Assembly (NCBI RefSeq): GCF_014695385.1
Contig: NZ_JACJOD010000030.1
Location: 124,001-188,000 of the forward strand
Direction of reading: 5' to 3'
DNA: 64,000 nucleotides
Origin: Trichocoleus sp. FACHB-46
GTDB taxonomy: Bacteria; Cyanobacteriota; Cyanobacteriia; FACHB-46
Below, in pieces: positions 44,869-53,828 of the stretch. Position 1 is the first letter of the stretch. Each line of letters starts with the position of its first letter. A model generated the notes under the pieces. The model did not search any database, was not told the DNA's origin, and saw nothing but the letters and a program-made list of their open reading frames with translations. The position numbers and the translations under genes are program-made.

Positions 44869-45586
44869 GGATGACAATGTAGCCTGTCTCGCGATCGCCT
44901 AAAACCAAGTTGCGCTCTAATCCCCAGTACCACCAGTGAGCAGCGACATAGGCACAGATTAAAGCATCCAGTTGATCTTCAACGGCTTTCATCTCTGTCC
45001 CTTTGGTGGGGATTTCCGGAACTAAGGTTGCGTCTGGAACAAACAAGCTTGGCTCCAACTGCGTCAAGTCTTGCAGAATATGTTGACGTAGCTTCAACAG
45101 TTCCAATCGGCGATCGCTCAGCTTGCCTTTTTTATATTTCAAAATCTGCGGCAACCCAAACAGATGAATCATCGCTGGATGGGGAAACACCTCAATTTGG
45201 TAGCGTCCTGATTGTTGCGCTGCTAATACTGGCGCATGAGCAAACCCTCGCGCTTCCAAACTTAGACCAAAAGCTACAGTCCGTTCAGCGAACGGCAAAC
45301 CTAAGTTGGCAGGGTAGCAGCCTGCATGATACCGCCCGAAATGCTTGTGAGTGAGGCGATCGGGCAATCGCATCCCCGTTGCGTTGGGAATTAAGGTTGG
45401 CGCATCTACCGCGATCACTGCCGACGCTTCAGCTGGAGCTGAATAGTCTACCCAAAGCAAAACATCAGCGATCGCTTCTAACCGCTCCAAATTCAACAAA
45501 TGTAATTTGTCCTCTCGCCATTCGAGACAGCAAAGTCCGGTAGGTTGCGATCGCCACCCCAAATCAATTCCCAAAAACTTCATCAT
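44822..45586 (-). CDS. DUF429 family protein
   Basis: A ~254-residue RNase H-fold protein. MKFLGIDLGWRSQPTGLCCL gives the first strand with the Asp of the RNase H-like core, followed by IAVDAPTLIPNATGMRLPDR and YQIEVFPHPAMIHLFG. DUF429 proteins are predicted nucleases or phosphoryl-transfer enzymes with no proven role. The ATG at 45586 overlaps the P450 stop (TGATG), so translation is probably coupled; the next ATG at 45583 is equally possible. The last 47 bases run into the end of glgP on the other strand, so both proteins' C-termini are encoded in one duplex. Confidence 0.85.
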   Translation of the reverse strand: MMKFLGIDLGWRSQPTGLCCLEWREDKLHLLNLERLEAIADVLLWVDYSAPAEASAVIAVDAPTLIPNATGMRLPDRLTHKHFGRYHAGCYPANLGLPFAERTVAFGLSLEARGFAHAPVLAAQQSGRYQIEVFPHPAMIHLFGLPQILKYKKGKLSDRRLELLKLRQHILQDLTQLEPSLFVPDATLVPEIPTKGTEMKAVEDQLDALICAYVAAHWWYWGLERNLVLGDRETGYIVIPTLLPKGSTQAHMDC

Positions 45587-46950
45587 CAAACTACTGTCAA
45601 ACTGTTTAATGGGCGATCGCTTTGAAGTACCAGAGGGATACCACCTTGAGGCGTGAAAGTAGCTCCACGACGAAGGGGACGAACGGGGCGGTGATCAACC
45701 AGGCTGAATTGCCAGCGGGAGAGCAAAGTAGCTAGAACCAGCTTCATTTCGTATTGAGCGAACGCCATCCCAATGCAGCGACGATTGCCACCACCGAAGG
45801 GTAAATACTCGTAGGGCGAAAACTGCCGTTCTAAAAAGCGTTCTGGGCGGAACTGATTGGGTTCTGGGTAGAGATCTGGACGGTGATGAGTCAAATAAAT
45901 GCAGGGTGAGAGGTAAGTTCCTGGCTCAAACTCGTGCCCCATAATTTTGACTGGAGCCTTGGCTATGCGGAGAAACGTGAACAGCACCACCGGGTAAAGT
46001 CGTAGCGTTTCTTGGCAAACTGCATTTAGGTAAGGTAGACGAGCGATCGCGCTGGGATCTGCTTCTGGCCCTACCGTTTCTAGTTCTTGTAAGAGGCGAT
46101 CGTGCACTTCAGGCATAGCATGCACCCAGTAAAGTGCCCAAGACAGTGACGAAGCGGTAGTTTCATGCCCCGCAATCAGCAAAGTCATCAACTCATCTCG
46201 CAGTTCCACATCTGTCATCGGTTGGCCTGCTTCATCTCGTGCAGCCATCATCAAACTGAGGATGTCTTCTCTGGCTGCATCTGGTTCAGCTCGGCGTTGC
46301 TCAATTTCGGCATAGATGAGTTGATCAATCTTTTGCCGACGGCGAAGAAATTGACCCCAAGGACTCCAAGCCCCTAAGTCTTGCTGTAGGGCTGGCACAA
46401 ACACAATGAGAGATTTGAGCGGAGAGTTAAAGCCTTCGAGTAAAGCACTCAAAAGTTGCCGCAGTTGCTCCAGTCTTGGCCCTTCATCCAAACCAAACAC
46501 CGCTCGTAAAATCACCCGTAAGGAAATTTCTTGCATTGCCGTCCGAGCTACCACTGTTTCACCAATGGAGTAGTCACTGATCACTTTTTCTGCCGCATCA
46601 CAGATCAACTGACCGTAAGCCCGCATGCGATCGCCATGAAACGGAGGCGTGAGTAAGCGCCGTTGTCGAGCGTGGCGATCGCCGTCTAGCAAAATAAGCG
46701 AGTTGTCCCCTAGTGAGGGACGAAATACGGTATTAGAGCGACCAGAGTCAAATAGCTTGGGGTCGGCGGTAAAGATCTCTTGGATGGCTTGGGGGTTGCT
46801 GAAAACTACAAACGGCGGAAAGCTAGCGAAGCGGGAAGTGAACGGATCACCATAGCGCCGTGCACAATCTTCTAAAAACTCCAATGGCCACAACACACCT
46901 TGCAGCGTCAGAAATAGCTTCGGACCTTTAGGACCATCAGGAAGTTTCAT
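45586..46950 (-). CDS. Cytochrome P450 (CYP110-like)
   Basis: A 454-residue P450 with the oxygen-binding I-helix AGHETTASSLSW, the E-x-x-R (ETLRLYPVVLF) and the haem loop FGGGNRRCIGMAF with the axial Cys. MKLPDGPKGPKLFLTLQGVL at the start is like the CYP110 family, common in cyanobacteria, whose members hydroxylate fatty acids, alkanes or terpenes. No membrane anchor is seen. No redox partner or terpene synthase is nearby, so the substrate is open. It is the upstream member of a two-gene unit with DUF429. Confidence 0.93.
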   Translation of the reverse strand: MKLPDGPKGPKLFLTLQGVLWPLEFLEDCARRYGDPFTSRFASFPPFVVFSNPQAIQEIFTADPKLFDSGRSNTVFRPSLGDNSLILLDGDRHARQRRLLTPPFHGDRMRAYGQLICDAAEKVISDYSIGETVVARTAMQEISLRVILRAVFGLDEGPRLEQLRQLLSALLEGFNSPLKSLIVFVPALQQDLGAWSPWGQFLRRRQKIDQLIYAEIEQRRAEPDAAREDILSLMMAARDEAGQPMTDVELRDELMTLLIAGHETTASSLSWALYWVHAMPEVHDRLLQELETVGPEADPSAIARLPYLNAVCQETLRLYPVVLFTFLRIAKAPVKIMGHEFEPGTYLSPCIYLTHHRPDLYPEPNQFRPERFLERQFSPYEYLPFGGGNRRCIGMAFAQYEMKLVLATLLSRWQFSLVDHRPVRPLRRGATFTPQGGIPLVLQSDRPLNSLTVV

Positions 46951-47390
46951 GGCACTCAGCCCTCTCTAAACCAGCGATCGTTAGACCTCTTTCTGTCATA
47001 ACACTTGAGAAGGGTCTAAACTGTAATGCGCTAAATCGGTTTAGGAACTAAGTTAAGCACTCGTAGCGCTTGTAGTTGAGGCCGCTTCCTGTTTCTGATT
47101 GGGTTGGGACTGCTTCAGGAATTTCAGTTGTTTCAAAAGTTTTTCTCTAACTTCATGGCAATAGCTAAATAAGTGCTCACCTGCCCCAATACAATCATGT
47201 AGCCACAGAAGAGGCACGGCTTGCGGAAGGCGATCGCCAACCCAGATCAATTCCTAAAAATTTCATACCATTTGTCTTATAGCACTCGCTTAGGGCTTAA
47301 AGAGAGTATGGTGCAAACGTTTTTCCGCACGTCAAAAAGATACCTGCCCCACACTTACCTTTAATCCGAATCAGGTAATTGATTTTTAAG
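46951..47390. other. 440-base region holding a DUF429 remnant
   Basis: This region lies between the divergent starts of the P450 and FHA genes. Apart from the broken DUF429 start entered below, there is a 65-codon frame (47053-47250, minus) that would start at TTG and end in an Ala/Ser/Thr-rich tail. I do not count it as a gene, though part of it may be decayed coding DNA. Confidence 0.4.
47195..47266 (-). pseudogene. Broken duplicate of the DUF429 gene start
   Basis: Read on the minus strand from 47266, the frame gives MKFLGIDLGWRSPSASRASS and stops after 23 codons. Its first 12 residues are identical to those of the complete DUF429 protein at 45586-44822, and about 32 of the first 36 bases match. 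The similarity ends abruptly at the HIP1 octamer GCGATCGC, which both copies share. This is a remnant of a second copy lying upstream of the P450, in the same orientation. Confidence 0.7.
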
Positions 47391-47864
47391 ATGATGAGTG
47401 TACGTATGGAAGCACAGTCTTATCATTTGCTGATTGTTGAAGACAATCAAGGGCAACGTGAGGTGATACTTGATAGCCCAATCTACTCAATTGGTACGAA
47501 TGTGAAGTGTGATATTCACTTGCATACCCAGTTTGCTGCACGCTGCCGTGCCACCCTCGTGCAGTTACCTCACAAACACGGCACAGTTTACTATCGCATC
47601 GTAGACGGCAACCTCAAGGGCAAACCTAGTGCGAACGGACTCCTTATTAATGGGCGATCGCTTCAAGCTCATGACTTGCAAAATCAGGATGAGATTGTTT
47701 TTGGTGCTGGCGTGAGTGCCCGGTACTATACAGGCATATTGCAACCGCCTCATGAAGATAAACCGCCAAATTCTGAAGCCCACTCTCCTCGTAAGCCAAA
47801 TCCCCTTACACCTAGCACTGGGGCAGAAGCAATCCCTGATTCAGGCTGGAGTCAGATTCCTTAG
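47391..47864 (+). CDS. FHA-domain protein
   Basis: A ~157-residue cytoplasmic protein. Residues ~10-115 form a forkhead-associated domain: PIYSIGTNVKCDIHLHTQFA (the usual G-R is G-T here), followed by RCRATLVQ where many FHA domains have SRxH, and NGLLINGRSLQAHDLQNQDE (the N-G-x-x-x-N-G core). It should bind phosphothreonine peptides, though the variant loop may change this. The C-terminal ~40 residues are Pro/Ser-rich. ATGs at 47391, 47394 and 47406 are possible. Confidence 0.85.
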   Translation: MMSVRMEAQSYHLLIVEDNQGQREVILDSPIYSIGTNVKCDIHLHTQFAARCRATLVQLPHKHGTVYYRIVDGNLKGKPSANGLLINGRSLQAHDLQNQDEIVFGAGVSARYYTGILQPPHEDKPPNSEAHSPRKPNPLTPSTGAEAIPDSGWSQIP

Positions 47865-47974
47865 AAATTTTTAATCTATAACCGTTCTGCCAAGTATCCC
47901 AAGGGCTTAAACAGAGCGTGAATGAATATCGACGTTGCTATACTCAAAGCGAAGTACCGCCATATCGATGCTAC

Positions 47975-48643
47975 ATGCTCACCGTTCACCATCTCAACGT
48001 CTCTCAGTCTGAGCGGGTTGTCTGGCTGCTCGAAGAACTAGAGTTACCGTACGAGCTAAAAGTATACCAACGCGATCCATCTACTCAATTTGCGCCAGAA
48101 GAACTGCGATCGATTCATCCGATCGGTAGTGCGCCTGTGCTTTGTGATGGTGAAGTCGTGCTGGCTGAGTCTGGAGCCATCCTTGAGTATGTATTGGCTC
48201 GCTACGGAGACGGACGGCTCATAGTACCTGTCACAGCACCTCAATACCCCGATTATCTGTACTGGTTCCACTATGCCAACGCCAGTCTCATGAATCAGAT
48301 GAGCCTGCACTGGATCGCGACAATGGCTGCGGGTGCAGATAGTGGCTCTCCACTGTTACGCATGCTCCAGGAACGGCGCGATCGCCACCTACAATGGGTT
48401 GAAACTCGCCTATCACAAGTACCCTACTTTGCGGGTGACGAATTTACCGCCGCCGACATCATGATGCACTTCCCCTTCGGCACCATGAAAGCCTTTTATA
48501 ACGTAGGCCTTGACAATCGCCCCAACATTCAAGCGTGGCTTGCGAGAATCAGTCAGCGTGCTGCCTACCAACGAGCCATAAAGGTAGCTGGACACGAGCA
48601 AGACCCAGCGCTTGAGTGGAGCGAAACACGAGAGGTATTTTAG
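47975..48643 (+). CDS. Glutathione S-transferase family protein
   Basis: A ~222-residue protein starting MLTVHHLNVSQSERVVWLLE, with the catalytic-type Ser in SQSERV near residue 10, then GSAPVLCDGEVVLAESGAIL (the cis-Pro and the Glu-Ser that bind glutathione). The helical C-terminal domain has FAGDEFTAADIMMHFPF with the conserved N-capping box. It should be a soluble detoxification or redox enzyme; the substrate is unknown. Twenty extra codons upstream (from GTG 47918) are not family-like. Confidence 0.9.
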   Translation: MLTVHHLNVSQSERVVWLLEELELPYELKVYQRDPSTQFAPEELRSIHPIGSAPVLCDGEVVLAESGAILEYVLARYGDGRLIVPVTAPQYPDYLYWFHYANASLMNQMSLHWIATMAAGADSGSPLLRMLQERRDRHLQWVETRLSQVPYFAGDEFTAADIMMHFPFGTMKAFYNVGLDNRPNIQAWLARISQRAAYQRAIKVAGHEQDPALEWSETREVF

Positions 48644-48977
48644 AGGAAATTGTTAGCTCTAAATGCTGAGCACCGCAGTAGAACAGGTGGCTGTGCGTTG
48701 ACCTTCTAAAATCAGAGCCTGCCTTAGAAGAGGCGAGGTTCCTAGAGAGCGATCGCCTGCGAGTTGCTACCGAAGCGAAAACTAAAAACAATAATTGAAG
48801 GACACAGCAAAGCCATGTCCCAGTCATACCCGGCTTAAGGAATTAGGAGCAAACCCTAAGTTTAGGAGTTTGACGTCCACCTATGAGTTCAACAATAAAG
48901 GGCCTACAGTCGATGGGTTGTGATGAATATTACATATTCAAAAGATTCTATTTAGGGGTAGCGATCGCCGGAAAAAC
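48644..48977. other. Region where znuB would be expected
   Basis: About 330 bases between the GST end and the convergent znuC end. It contains scattered stops in all frames and no helix-coding remnant of a permease that I can see. No strong terminator is visible. Confidence 0.35.
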
Positions 48978-49874
48978 CTAATGATTATGCTGGTATCGAC
49001 TGAAAGCGGGTCCATAGGCAGCCAGGAGATTTTGTGGAGATAAGGCGATCTCTGGCTGTCCATGACAAATGAGTCTTTGATTCACACACAACACGCGATC
49101 GCAATGGCGACTAACCATATCTAGATCGTGAGACACTTGCAACACAGTCCACTGTTGTTCTTGCTTGAGTTGGTGTAACAAGGCATAGAAGTCTGCCTCT
49201 CCTTGAGCATCTACGCCAGCAAAAGCTTCATCTAAGACTAAAAGTTTGCGAGGCATCACGAGGCAGTAGGCCAGCAACACTCGCTTCAGTTGTCCAGTGC
49301 TTAGGGTGCCAATAGGCCGATGGCGTAGGTGATACGCATCCACTCGTTGTAACGCTTGAGCGATCGCGCTTTGTCGTCTTTGATGGCGATCGCCTCTGAT
49401 CGCTAAAGTTTGCAGGCTCCGCAACCAAGTTTCTATGGGTGTTGCAGTTGGAGAAGCTGGCGTTTGCAGATCTACCCAGCCTAACCCGACTAACTCATGC
49501 ACCGAGATTGGAAAACTGCGATCGAATACAAAGTTTTGAGGCACATAGCCAATTTGATGCCGTAAATTTCCTAAGCGAGATAACGGACGACCAAAAATTT
49601 GGATCGTGCCTTGCTTACGGGGTAACAGGCCCAAAATGGCTTGAATTAAAGTACTCTTCCCTGCCCCATTCGGCCCTACTACAGCCGTATCTGTTCCAGG
49701 TTGCAACTCAAAGGAGACATCTTGCACCGCTGGGTGTTGTCCCTGATATACCATCAAGTGCTCAATCTGCAAGATGGGGCTGCTCCAGTTCCCTTCAGCA
49801 GGAGAAAGCTCTGGGTGATACTGTTGCTCAAAGTCGAAATGAGGTTGATCGGAATTCATCAATACTACTGACAT
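48978..49874 (-). CDS. znuC: Zinc/metal ABC transporter ATP-binding protein
   Basis: A ~298-residue ATPase of the ZnuC/MntB type with Walker A GPNGAGKSTLIQAILGLLPR, signature LSTGQLKRVLLAYCLV, Walker B LLVLDEAFAGVD and the switch His in VSHDLD. The signature begins LSTGQ rather than LSGGQ, an uncommon but functional form. An N-terminal extension of ~30 residues precedes the domain. The start overlaps the znuA stop by 10 bases; an ATG five codons later is also possible. Confidence 0.9.
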   Translation of the reverse strand: MSVVLMNSDQPHFDFEQQYHPELSPAEGNWSSPILQIEHLMVYQGQHPAVQDVSFELQPGTDTAVVGPNGAGKSTLIQAILGLLPRKQGTIQIFGRPLSRLGNLRHQIGYVPQNFVFDRSFPISVHELVGLGWVDLQTPASPTATPIETWLRSLQTLAIRGDRHQRRQSAIAQALQRVDAYHLRHRPIGTLSTGQLKRVLLAYCLVMPRKLLVLDEAFAGVDAQGEADFYALLHQLKQEQQWTVLQVSHDLDMVSRHCDRVLCVNQRLICHGQPEIALSPQNLLAAYGPAFSRYQHNH

Positions 49875-50854
49875 GCAGCTTCGAGAGTTTGGAGATTCTT
49901 CTTCATTGCGGTGAAGTAATACTGTGGGTCTAAGGAGCCAGCTTCTAGGGAATCGAGGGGCTGCAAAGTGAGATTTAAGTCTTGGGCCAAGCTTTGCAGC
50001 AGCTTGTTATCAGTTCCCGGTTCACCAAATAATGCTTTTACTTTGTACTGCTTCACCGTCGCGATCGCATTTTGCACTTCCCTGGGCGAAAGGTTATCTT
50101 CGGGTAACTCCACCACCGCGACTTGCTGCAACTGATACCGCTGTGCCAAGTAGGGATAAGCATTATGAAAGGTTACAAAAGTGCAGTTGGGATACTTTTG
50201 CAAAGTTCGCTGAAACTCCCCATGAAGCGTATCAAGTTGCTGGAGATAGGCCGCAGCATTGGCTGTGTAAGCAGGTTGATTGGGTGGATCGACCTTAATT
50301 AACTGATCGCGAATATTTGTAATTTGCTGCTTTACCAAAACTGGATCGAGCCAAACATGCGGATTACCTTCTGCATGAGCATGGGCGGCTGTGTCTGCTG
50401 AGTGTGACTCTCCAGGCTCTGCCTCTGCGTGTCCGTGCTCCTCTGTAGCCGCTGCACCAATGGGTTGAATCCCCTGGCTCGCGTCAACCACTACTAGCTT
50501 AGAATTCTGAGCACTTTTGATGGTATCTCGTAAGAAAGATTCCAGCCCTAAGCCATTCTCGACCAGCACATCTGCCTGCGCGATCGCCTGCACATCCCCC
50601 GGTTTCGACTGGTATTCATGTACTTCAGTCCCCGGCGGAATCAAGACTTTCACATCTGCCGCATCCCCTGTCACTGCCTTGGTAAACAAGTACATGGGCA
50701 AAAAGGTGGTCATCACCTGCACCCGATCAGACTGCCCTTTACCTTGGGATAGCTCAGCGCTAGGAGAGCCTGAGGTAGTTTGACTACAGCCCATGAGAAC
50801 CAACCAAGGCAGCAGGGACAGAGTTTGTAAAAGCGATCGCATGGTGATATGCAA
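49865..50854 (-). CDS. znuA: Zinc-binding ABC transporter substrate protein
   Basis: A 329-residue cluster A-I (ZnuA/TroA) metal-binding lipoprotein. The signal ends at LVLMGC (lipobox). The His-rich, acidic loop EEHGHAEAEPGESHSADTAA (~residues 133-160) is the mark of zinc rather than manganese binders, and the metal ligands follow in GNPHVWLDP, TFHNAYPYL and ALFGEPGTD. It is the first gene of the operon and lies behind two repeated operator-like sites. Confidence 0.93.
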   Translation of the reverse strand: MHITMRSLLQTLSLLPWLVLMGCSQTTSGSPSAELSQGKGQSDRVQVMTTFLPMYLFTKAVTGDAADVKVLIPPGTEVHEYQSKPGDVQAIAQADVLVENGLGLESFLRDTIKSAQNSKLVVVDASQGIQPIGAAATEEHGHAEAEPGESHSADTAAHAHAEGNPHVWLDPVLVKQQITNIRDQLIKVDPPNQPAYTANAAAYLQQLDTLHGEFQRTLQKYPNCTFVTFHNAYPYLAQRYQLQQVAVVELPEDNLSPREVQNAIATVKQYKVKALFGEPGTDNKLLQSLAQDLNLTLQPLDSLEAGSLDPQYYFTAMKKNLQTLEAACQ

Positions 50855-50905
50855 GACAGCTTCTCCTCAGAGACAGCAGTGATAGAGCAGGTAGCCCCAA
50901 GAAAA

Positions 50906-50951
50906 TGAGAATCGATCTTATTCTAATCGATTGAGAATGAATCTTATTCTA
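50906..50951 (-). promoter_or_regulatory. Two Fur/Zur-type operator-like repeats upstream of znuA
   Basis: TGAGAATCGATCTTATTCTA (50906-50925) and TGAGAATGAATCTTATTCTA (50932-50951) agree at 18 of 20 positions and start 26 bases apart. Each holds the inverted pair AGAAT-7 bases-ATTCT. They lie 52-97 bases upstream of znuA. The form and position fit binding by a Fur-family repressor, most likely Zur given the zinc genes. Confidence 0.7.
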
Positions 50952-51068
50952 GTACTTCACTAAATTGGTGTGGGGTTACGTTGGGCAGGCGATCGGCAAA
51001 AAGTGAGGGCACCCCTAAAGAGTGCCCCACATCAAACTCCTAAAGATGAATGAGCCAGTTACACCAAA

Positions 51069-53096
51069 CTACGAAGAAAGGTAAGTGTAGCCGCTCAAGC
51101 TGCGCTCGTAGTTTTGTAGCAGCAGTTGCGACTCTGCTAAGGTGATGCGCTTTTCTTGCAGGGCGTGTTCGGTTTGCTGGCGAATGTTTTCGATTAAGTC
51201 CTCGGCATCGTACTGGACATAGCCCAAAACTTCGTGCATCGTGTCGCCCTTGACCACATGCTCGATCCGGTAGCCTTTGGGTGTGAGGCTGATATGCACA
51301 GCGTTCGTGTCGCCAAACAAATTGTGCAGATTGCCCATAATTTCTTGGTACGCCCCACCCAGGAACATGGCTAAATAATATGGCTCTTCTGATTTGAGGG
51401 CGTGTAGCTCCAAAACAGATTTGACATCGCGCAAGTCAATAAACTGGTCAATTTTGCCATCGCTGTCACAAGTCAAATCAGCCAGCGTTGCCCGTCGAGT
51501 CGGCTCCTCATTTAAGCGATGAATCGGCATGATGGGAAAGAGCTGATCGATCGCCCAACTGTCGGGGGCTGACTGAAACACCGACAAGTTGATGTAATAG
51601 ATCGAGGCCATGATTTTCTCTAGATCTTCGAGATCATCGGGCACATAATCTTGCTGGCGAGCAACCTCCAAAATCTTCTCGCAGCAGGCCCAGTACAAGC
51701 GCTCAGCTCTCGCTCGCTCGGTCAAGCTAACGTAGCCAAAGCCAAACAAGCTCACTGCTTCTTCTTTGAACTGCGTGGCGTCGTGGTAAGCCTCTTGGTA
51801 ATTCTCAGCAGTAATGGCTGAGTAGGTGTCGTAGAGATTGCGAATGATCAAATGCTCATCTTCGCGGGCGGGTTCTGGCGTTTCTGATGGCGGTTCGCTG
51901 GTGCCCAAAACATCAAAGACTAAGACAGATTGGTGAGAGGCGATCGCCCGACCACTTTCACTGACAATGGTGGGCACAGGCAGATTACGCTCGGCACAAG
52001 TTTCTTTGATTTCCGCGACCACATCATTGGCATAGTTCTGCATGTTGTAGTTTTTGGAGGCGTAGAAGTTGGTTTTGGACCCGTCATAGTCCACACCCAG
52101 ACCGCCGCCCACGTCAATATATTTCATGTCGGCTCCGAGCTGCGCCAACTCCACATAGATTTGGCTAGCTTCGCGAATCGCATCCTTGACGACGTTGATC
52201 GAAGAAATTTGGGAGCCGATGTGGAAATGCAGTAGTTGCAACGAACCCAACATATCAGCGGCTTTTAGCTGCTCGACTGCATGGAGAATTTCCGGAATGG
52301 TGAGGCCAAACTTGGCGCGATCGCCCGCCGAACTGCCCCAGCGTCCAATCCCTTTGGCACTCAGCTTGGCCCGCACGCCCAGAATCGGTTGAATGCCCAG
52401 CTTGCGTCCTGCCGCGATCGCCAACGCCACTTCTTCGACTTGCTCCAGCACAATGATCGGAGTTTGGCCTAAGCGCTGCGCCAGAATTGCCGTTTCAATA
52501 TACTCGCGGTCTTTGTAGCCGTTGCAAATCAGCAAAGCTCCGGGTGTGTCCAAGGTTGCCAGGGCAATCATCAGTTCTGGTTTGGAACCTGCCTCCAAGC
52601 CAAACTGGTGCGGCTTACCAAACTTGACCAAGCTTTCAACCAAGTGCCGTTGTTGGTTGCACTTGACCGGAAACACACCCCGGTAAGTACCGGGGTAGTT
52701 GTACCGCGCGATCGCCCTGCCAAATGCAGCATTAAGACGCTCAATACGGTCTTCCAAAATATCAGAAAAGCGAATCAGTAGCGGTAAGCCTAGGTTTCGG
52801 AGTTTAAGCGCAGTCACCAACTCAAACAGATCCAGAGAACCGCCGCGATCGCCTTTGGGAGACACCGTAATGTGGCCCGCAGCATTGATGGAAAAATAAG
52901 GCTCTCCCCAACCCTGGATGCGATAGAGTTCTTCGCTATCTTCAATCGTCCAGGATTTACGGAGATTCAAAGTTTCTGTTGGCTTCGCTAAACTCAATGG
53001 TTCTGGTTCAGCGTGGCTTTTGTCTAGCTGAGTTTTGTTAGCGCCATCGTTAGCGGCTTTCCCCATTCCGGATTTTGCTGCTGGCCGTCCACCCAT
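51069..53096 (-). CDS. speA: Biosynthetic arginine decarboxylase
   Basis: A 675-residue PLP-dependent (fold III) enzyme that makes agmatine from arginine for polyamine synthesis. The PLP Lys is in VFPVKCNQQRHLVESLVKFG; further motifs are LLHFHIGSQISSINVVKDAI, IDVGGGLGVDYDG and VSESGRAIASHQSVLVFD. The C-terminal part has GAYQEIMGNLHNLFGDTNAV, conserved in SpeA. The first ~45 residues are a charged, Lys/Ala/Asn-rich extension not usual for the family. In cyanobacteria SpeA also serves arginine breakdown. Confidence 0.96.
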   Translation of the reverse strand: MGGRPAAKSGMGKAANDGANKTQLDKSHAEPEPLSLAKPTETLNLRKSWTIEDSEELYRIQGWGEPYFSINAAGHITVSPKGDRGGSLDLFELVTALKLRNLGLPLLIRFSDILEDRIERLNAAFGRAIARYNYPGTYRGVFPVKCNQQRHLVESLVKFGKPHQFGLEAGSKPELMIALATLDTPGALLICNGYKDREYIETAILAQRLGQTPIIVLEQVEEVALAIAAGRKLGIQPILGVRAKLSAKGIGRWGSSAGDRAKFGLTIPEILHAVEQLKAADMLGSLQLLHFHIGSQISSINVVKDAIREASQIYVELAQLGADMKYIDVGGGLGVDYDGSKTNFYASKNYNMQNYANDVVAEIKETCAERNLPVPTIVSESGRAIASHQSVLVFDVLGTSEPPSETPEPAREDEHLIIRNLYDTYSAITAENYQEAYHDATQFKEEAVSLFGFGYVSLTERARAERLYWACCEKILEVARQQDYVPDDLEDLEKIMASIYYINLSVFQSAPDSWAIDQLFPIMPIHRLNEEPTRRATLADLTCDSDGKIDQFIDLRDVKSVLELHALKSEEPYYLAMFLGGAYQEIMGNLHNLFGDTNAVHISLTPKGYRIEHVVKGDTMHEVLGYVQYDAEDLIENIRQQTEHALQEKRITLAESQLLLQNYERSLSGYTYLSS

Positions 53097-53307
53097 CCTG
53101 TCTTACCCTCTGAGTATCCTCCTAGACAAAAGAAAAGCCTGATTTTGACTCGCTGCTGGCAAAATCAGACTTAACTTCGAATGCCAGTCTAGCGCATTCA
53201 TCTGATGCTAAATGATCATCTAGCGCACTTTCAGCCTCACCTTCTGGCAGAGACTTTCTGGGGTAATCTGGACGTTGTAACAGTTGATGAAATATCAGGA
53301 GTACCCC

Positions 53308-53757
53308 TTGGAACGGACATTTTTGGCGATTAAGCCCGATGGTGTGCAGCGGAAATTAGTCGGTGAAATCATTCGTCGCTTTGAAACCAAAGGCTTTACC
53401 TTAGTTGGCCTCAAGATCCTCAATGTGAGCCGCGAGTTGGCCGAGCAGCACTACGATGTCCACAAGGAAAGACCCTTCTTCGCTGGTCTTGTCGAGTTCA
53501 TCACTTCTGGACCCGTTGTGGCAATGGTGTGGGAAGGCGAAGGCGTAGTTTCCTCTGCTCGGAAGATTATTGGTGCAACCAACCCCCTCGCCGCTGAGCC
53601 TGGTACGATTCGCGGTGACTTCGGGATCAACATTGGCCGTAACCTGATCCACGGTTCTGACGCGATCGAAACCGCTCAGCGGGAAATTGCCCTCTGGTTC
53701 AAAGAGGAAGAAATTGCCAACTGGGAACCCACGCTGATGGCTTGGACCCGCGAGTAA
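53308..53757 (+). CDS. ndk: Nucleoside diphosphate kinase
   Basis: A 149-residue enzyme that passes phosphate between NTPs and NDPs through a phospho-His. The motif [16 protein letters not shown] holds the catalytic His. The start is decided by AGGAG (53297-53301), six bases before the TTG at 53308, which gives the standard N-terminus [15 protein letters not shown] and the standard length. An ATG eight codons upstream overlaps that ribosome site and would add a non-family leader. Confidence 0.96.
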   Translation: MERTFLAIKPDGVQRKLVGEIIRRFETKGFTLVGLKILNVSRELAEQHYDVHKERPFFAGLVEFITSGPVVAMVWEGEGVVSSARKIIGATNPLAAEPGTIRGDFGINIGRNLIHGSDAIETAQREIALWFKEEEIANWEPTLMAWTRE

Positions 53758-53773
53758 ATCGGCTTCTCCCCTG

Positions 53774-53797
53774 TCCCCTCTCCCGCAGGAGAGGGGA
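53774..53797. terminator. Hairpin between ndk and mnmA
   Basis: TCCCCTCTCC-CGCA-GGAGAGGGGA is a perfect 10-bp stem in the short gap between the convergent ndk and mnmA genes. There is no T-run on the + strand. It belongs to the CCCCTCTCC hairpin family of the window. Confidence 0.6.
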
Positions 53798-53828
53798 GCC
53801 AGAAGGCGGGGTCAAGTTGGTAGGACGT

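Noticed and set aside
47053-47250. 65-codon minus-strand frame beside the DUF429 remnant
   Set aside because: It starts at TTG inside the remnant in another frame and ends in a low-complexity tail; more likely decayed DNA than a gene.
50998-51030. AGTGAGGGCACCCCTAAAGAGTGCCCCACAT as a terminator
   Set aside because: GGGCACCCC and GAGTGCCCC pair only partly and the site lies upstream of the divergent operator region, after the start side of znuA, with the speA end further on; it could end speA only on the wrong strand.
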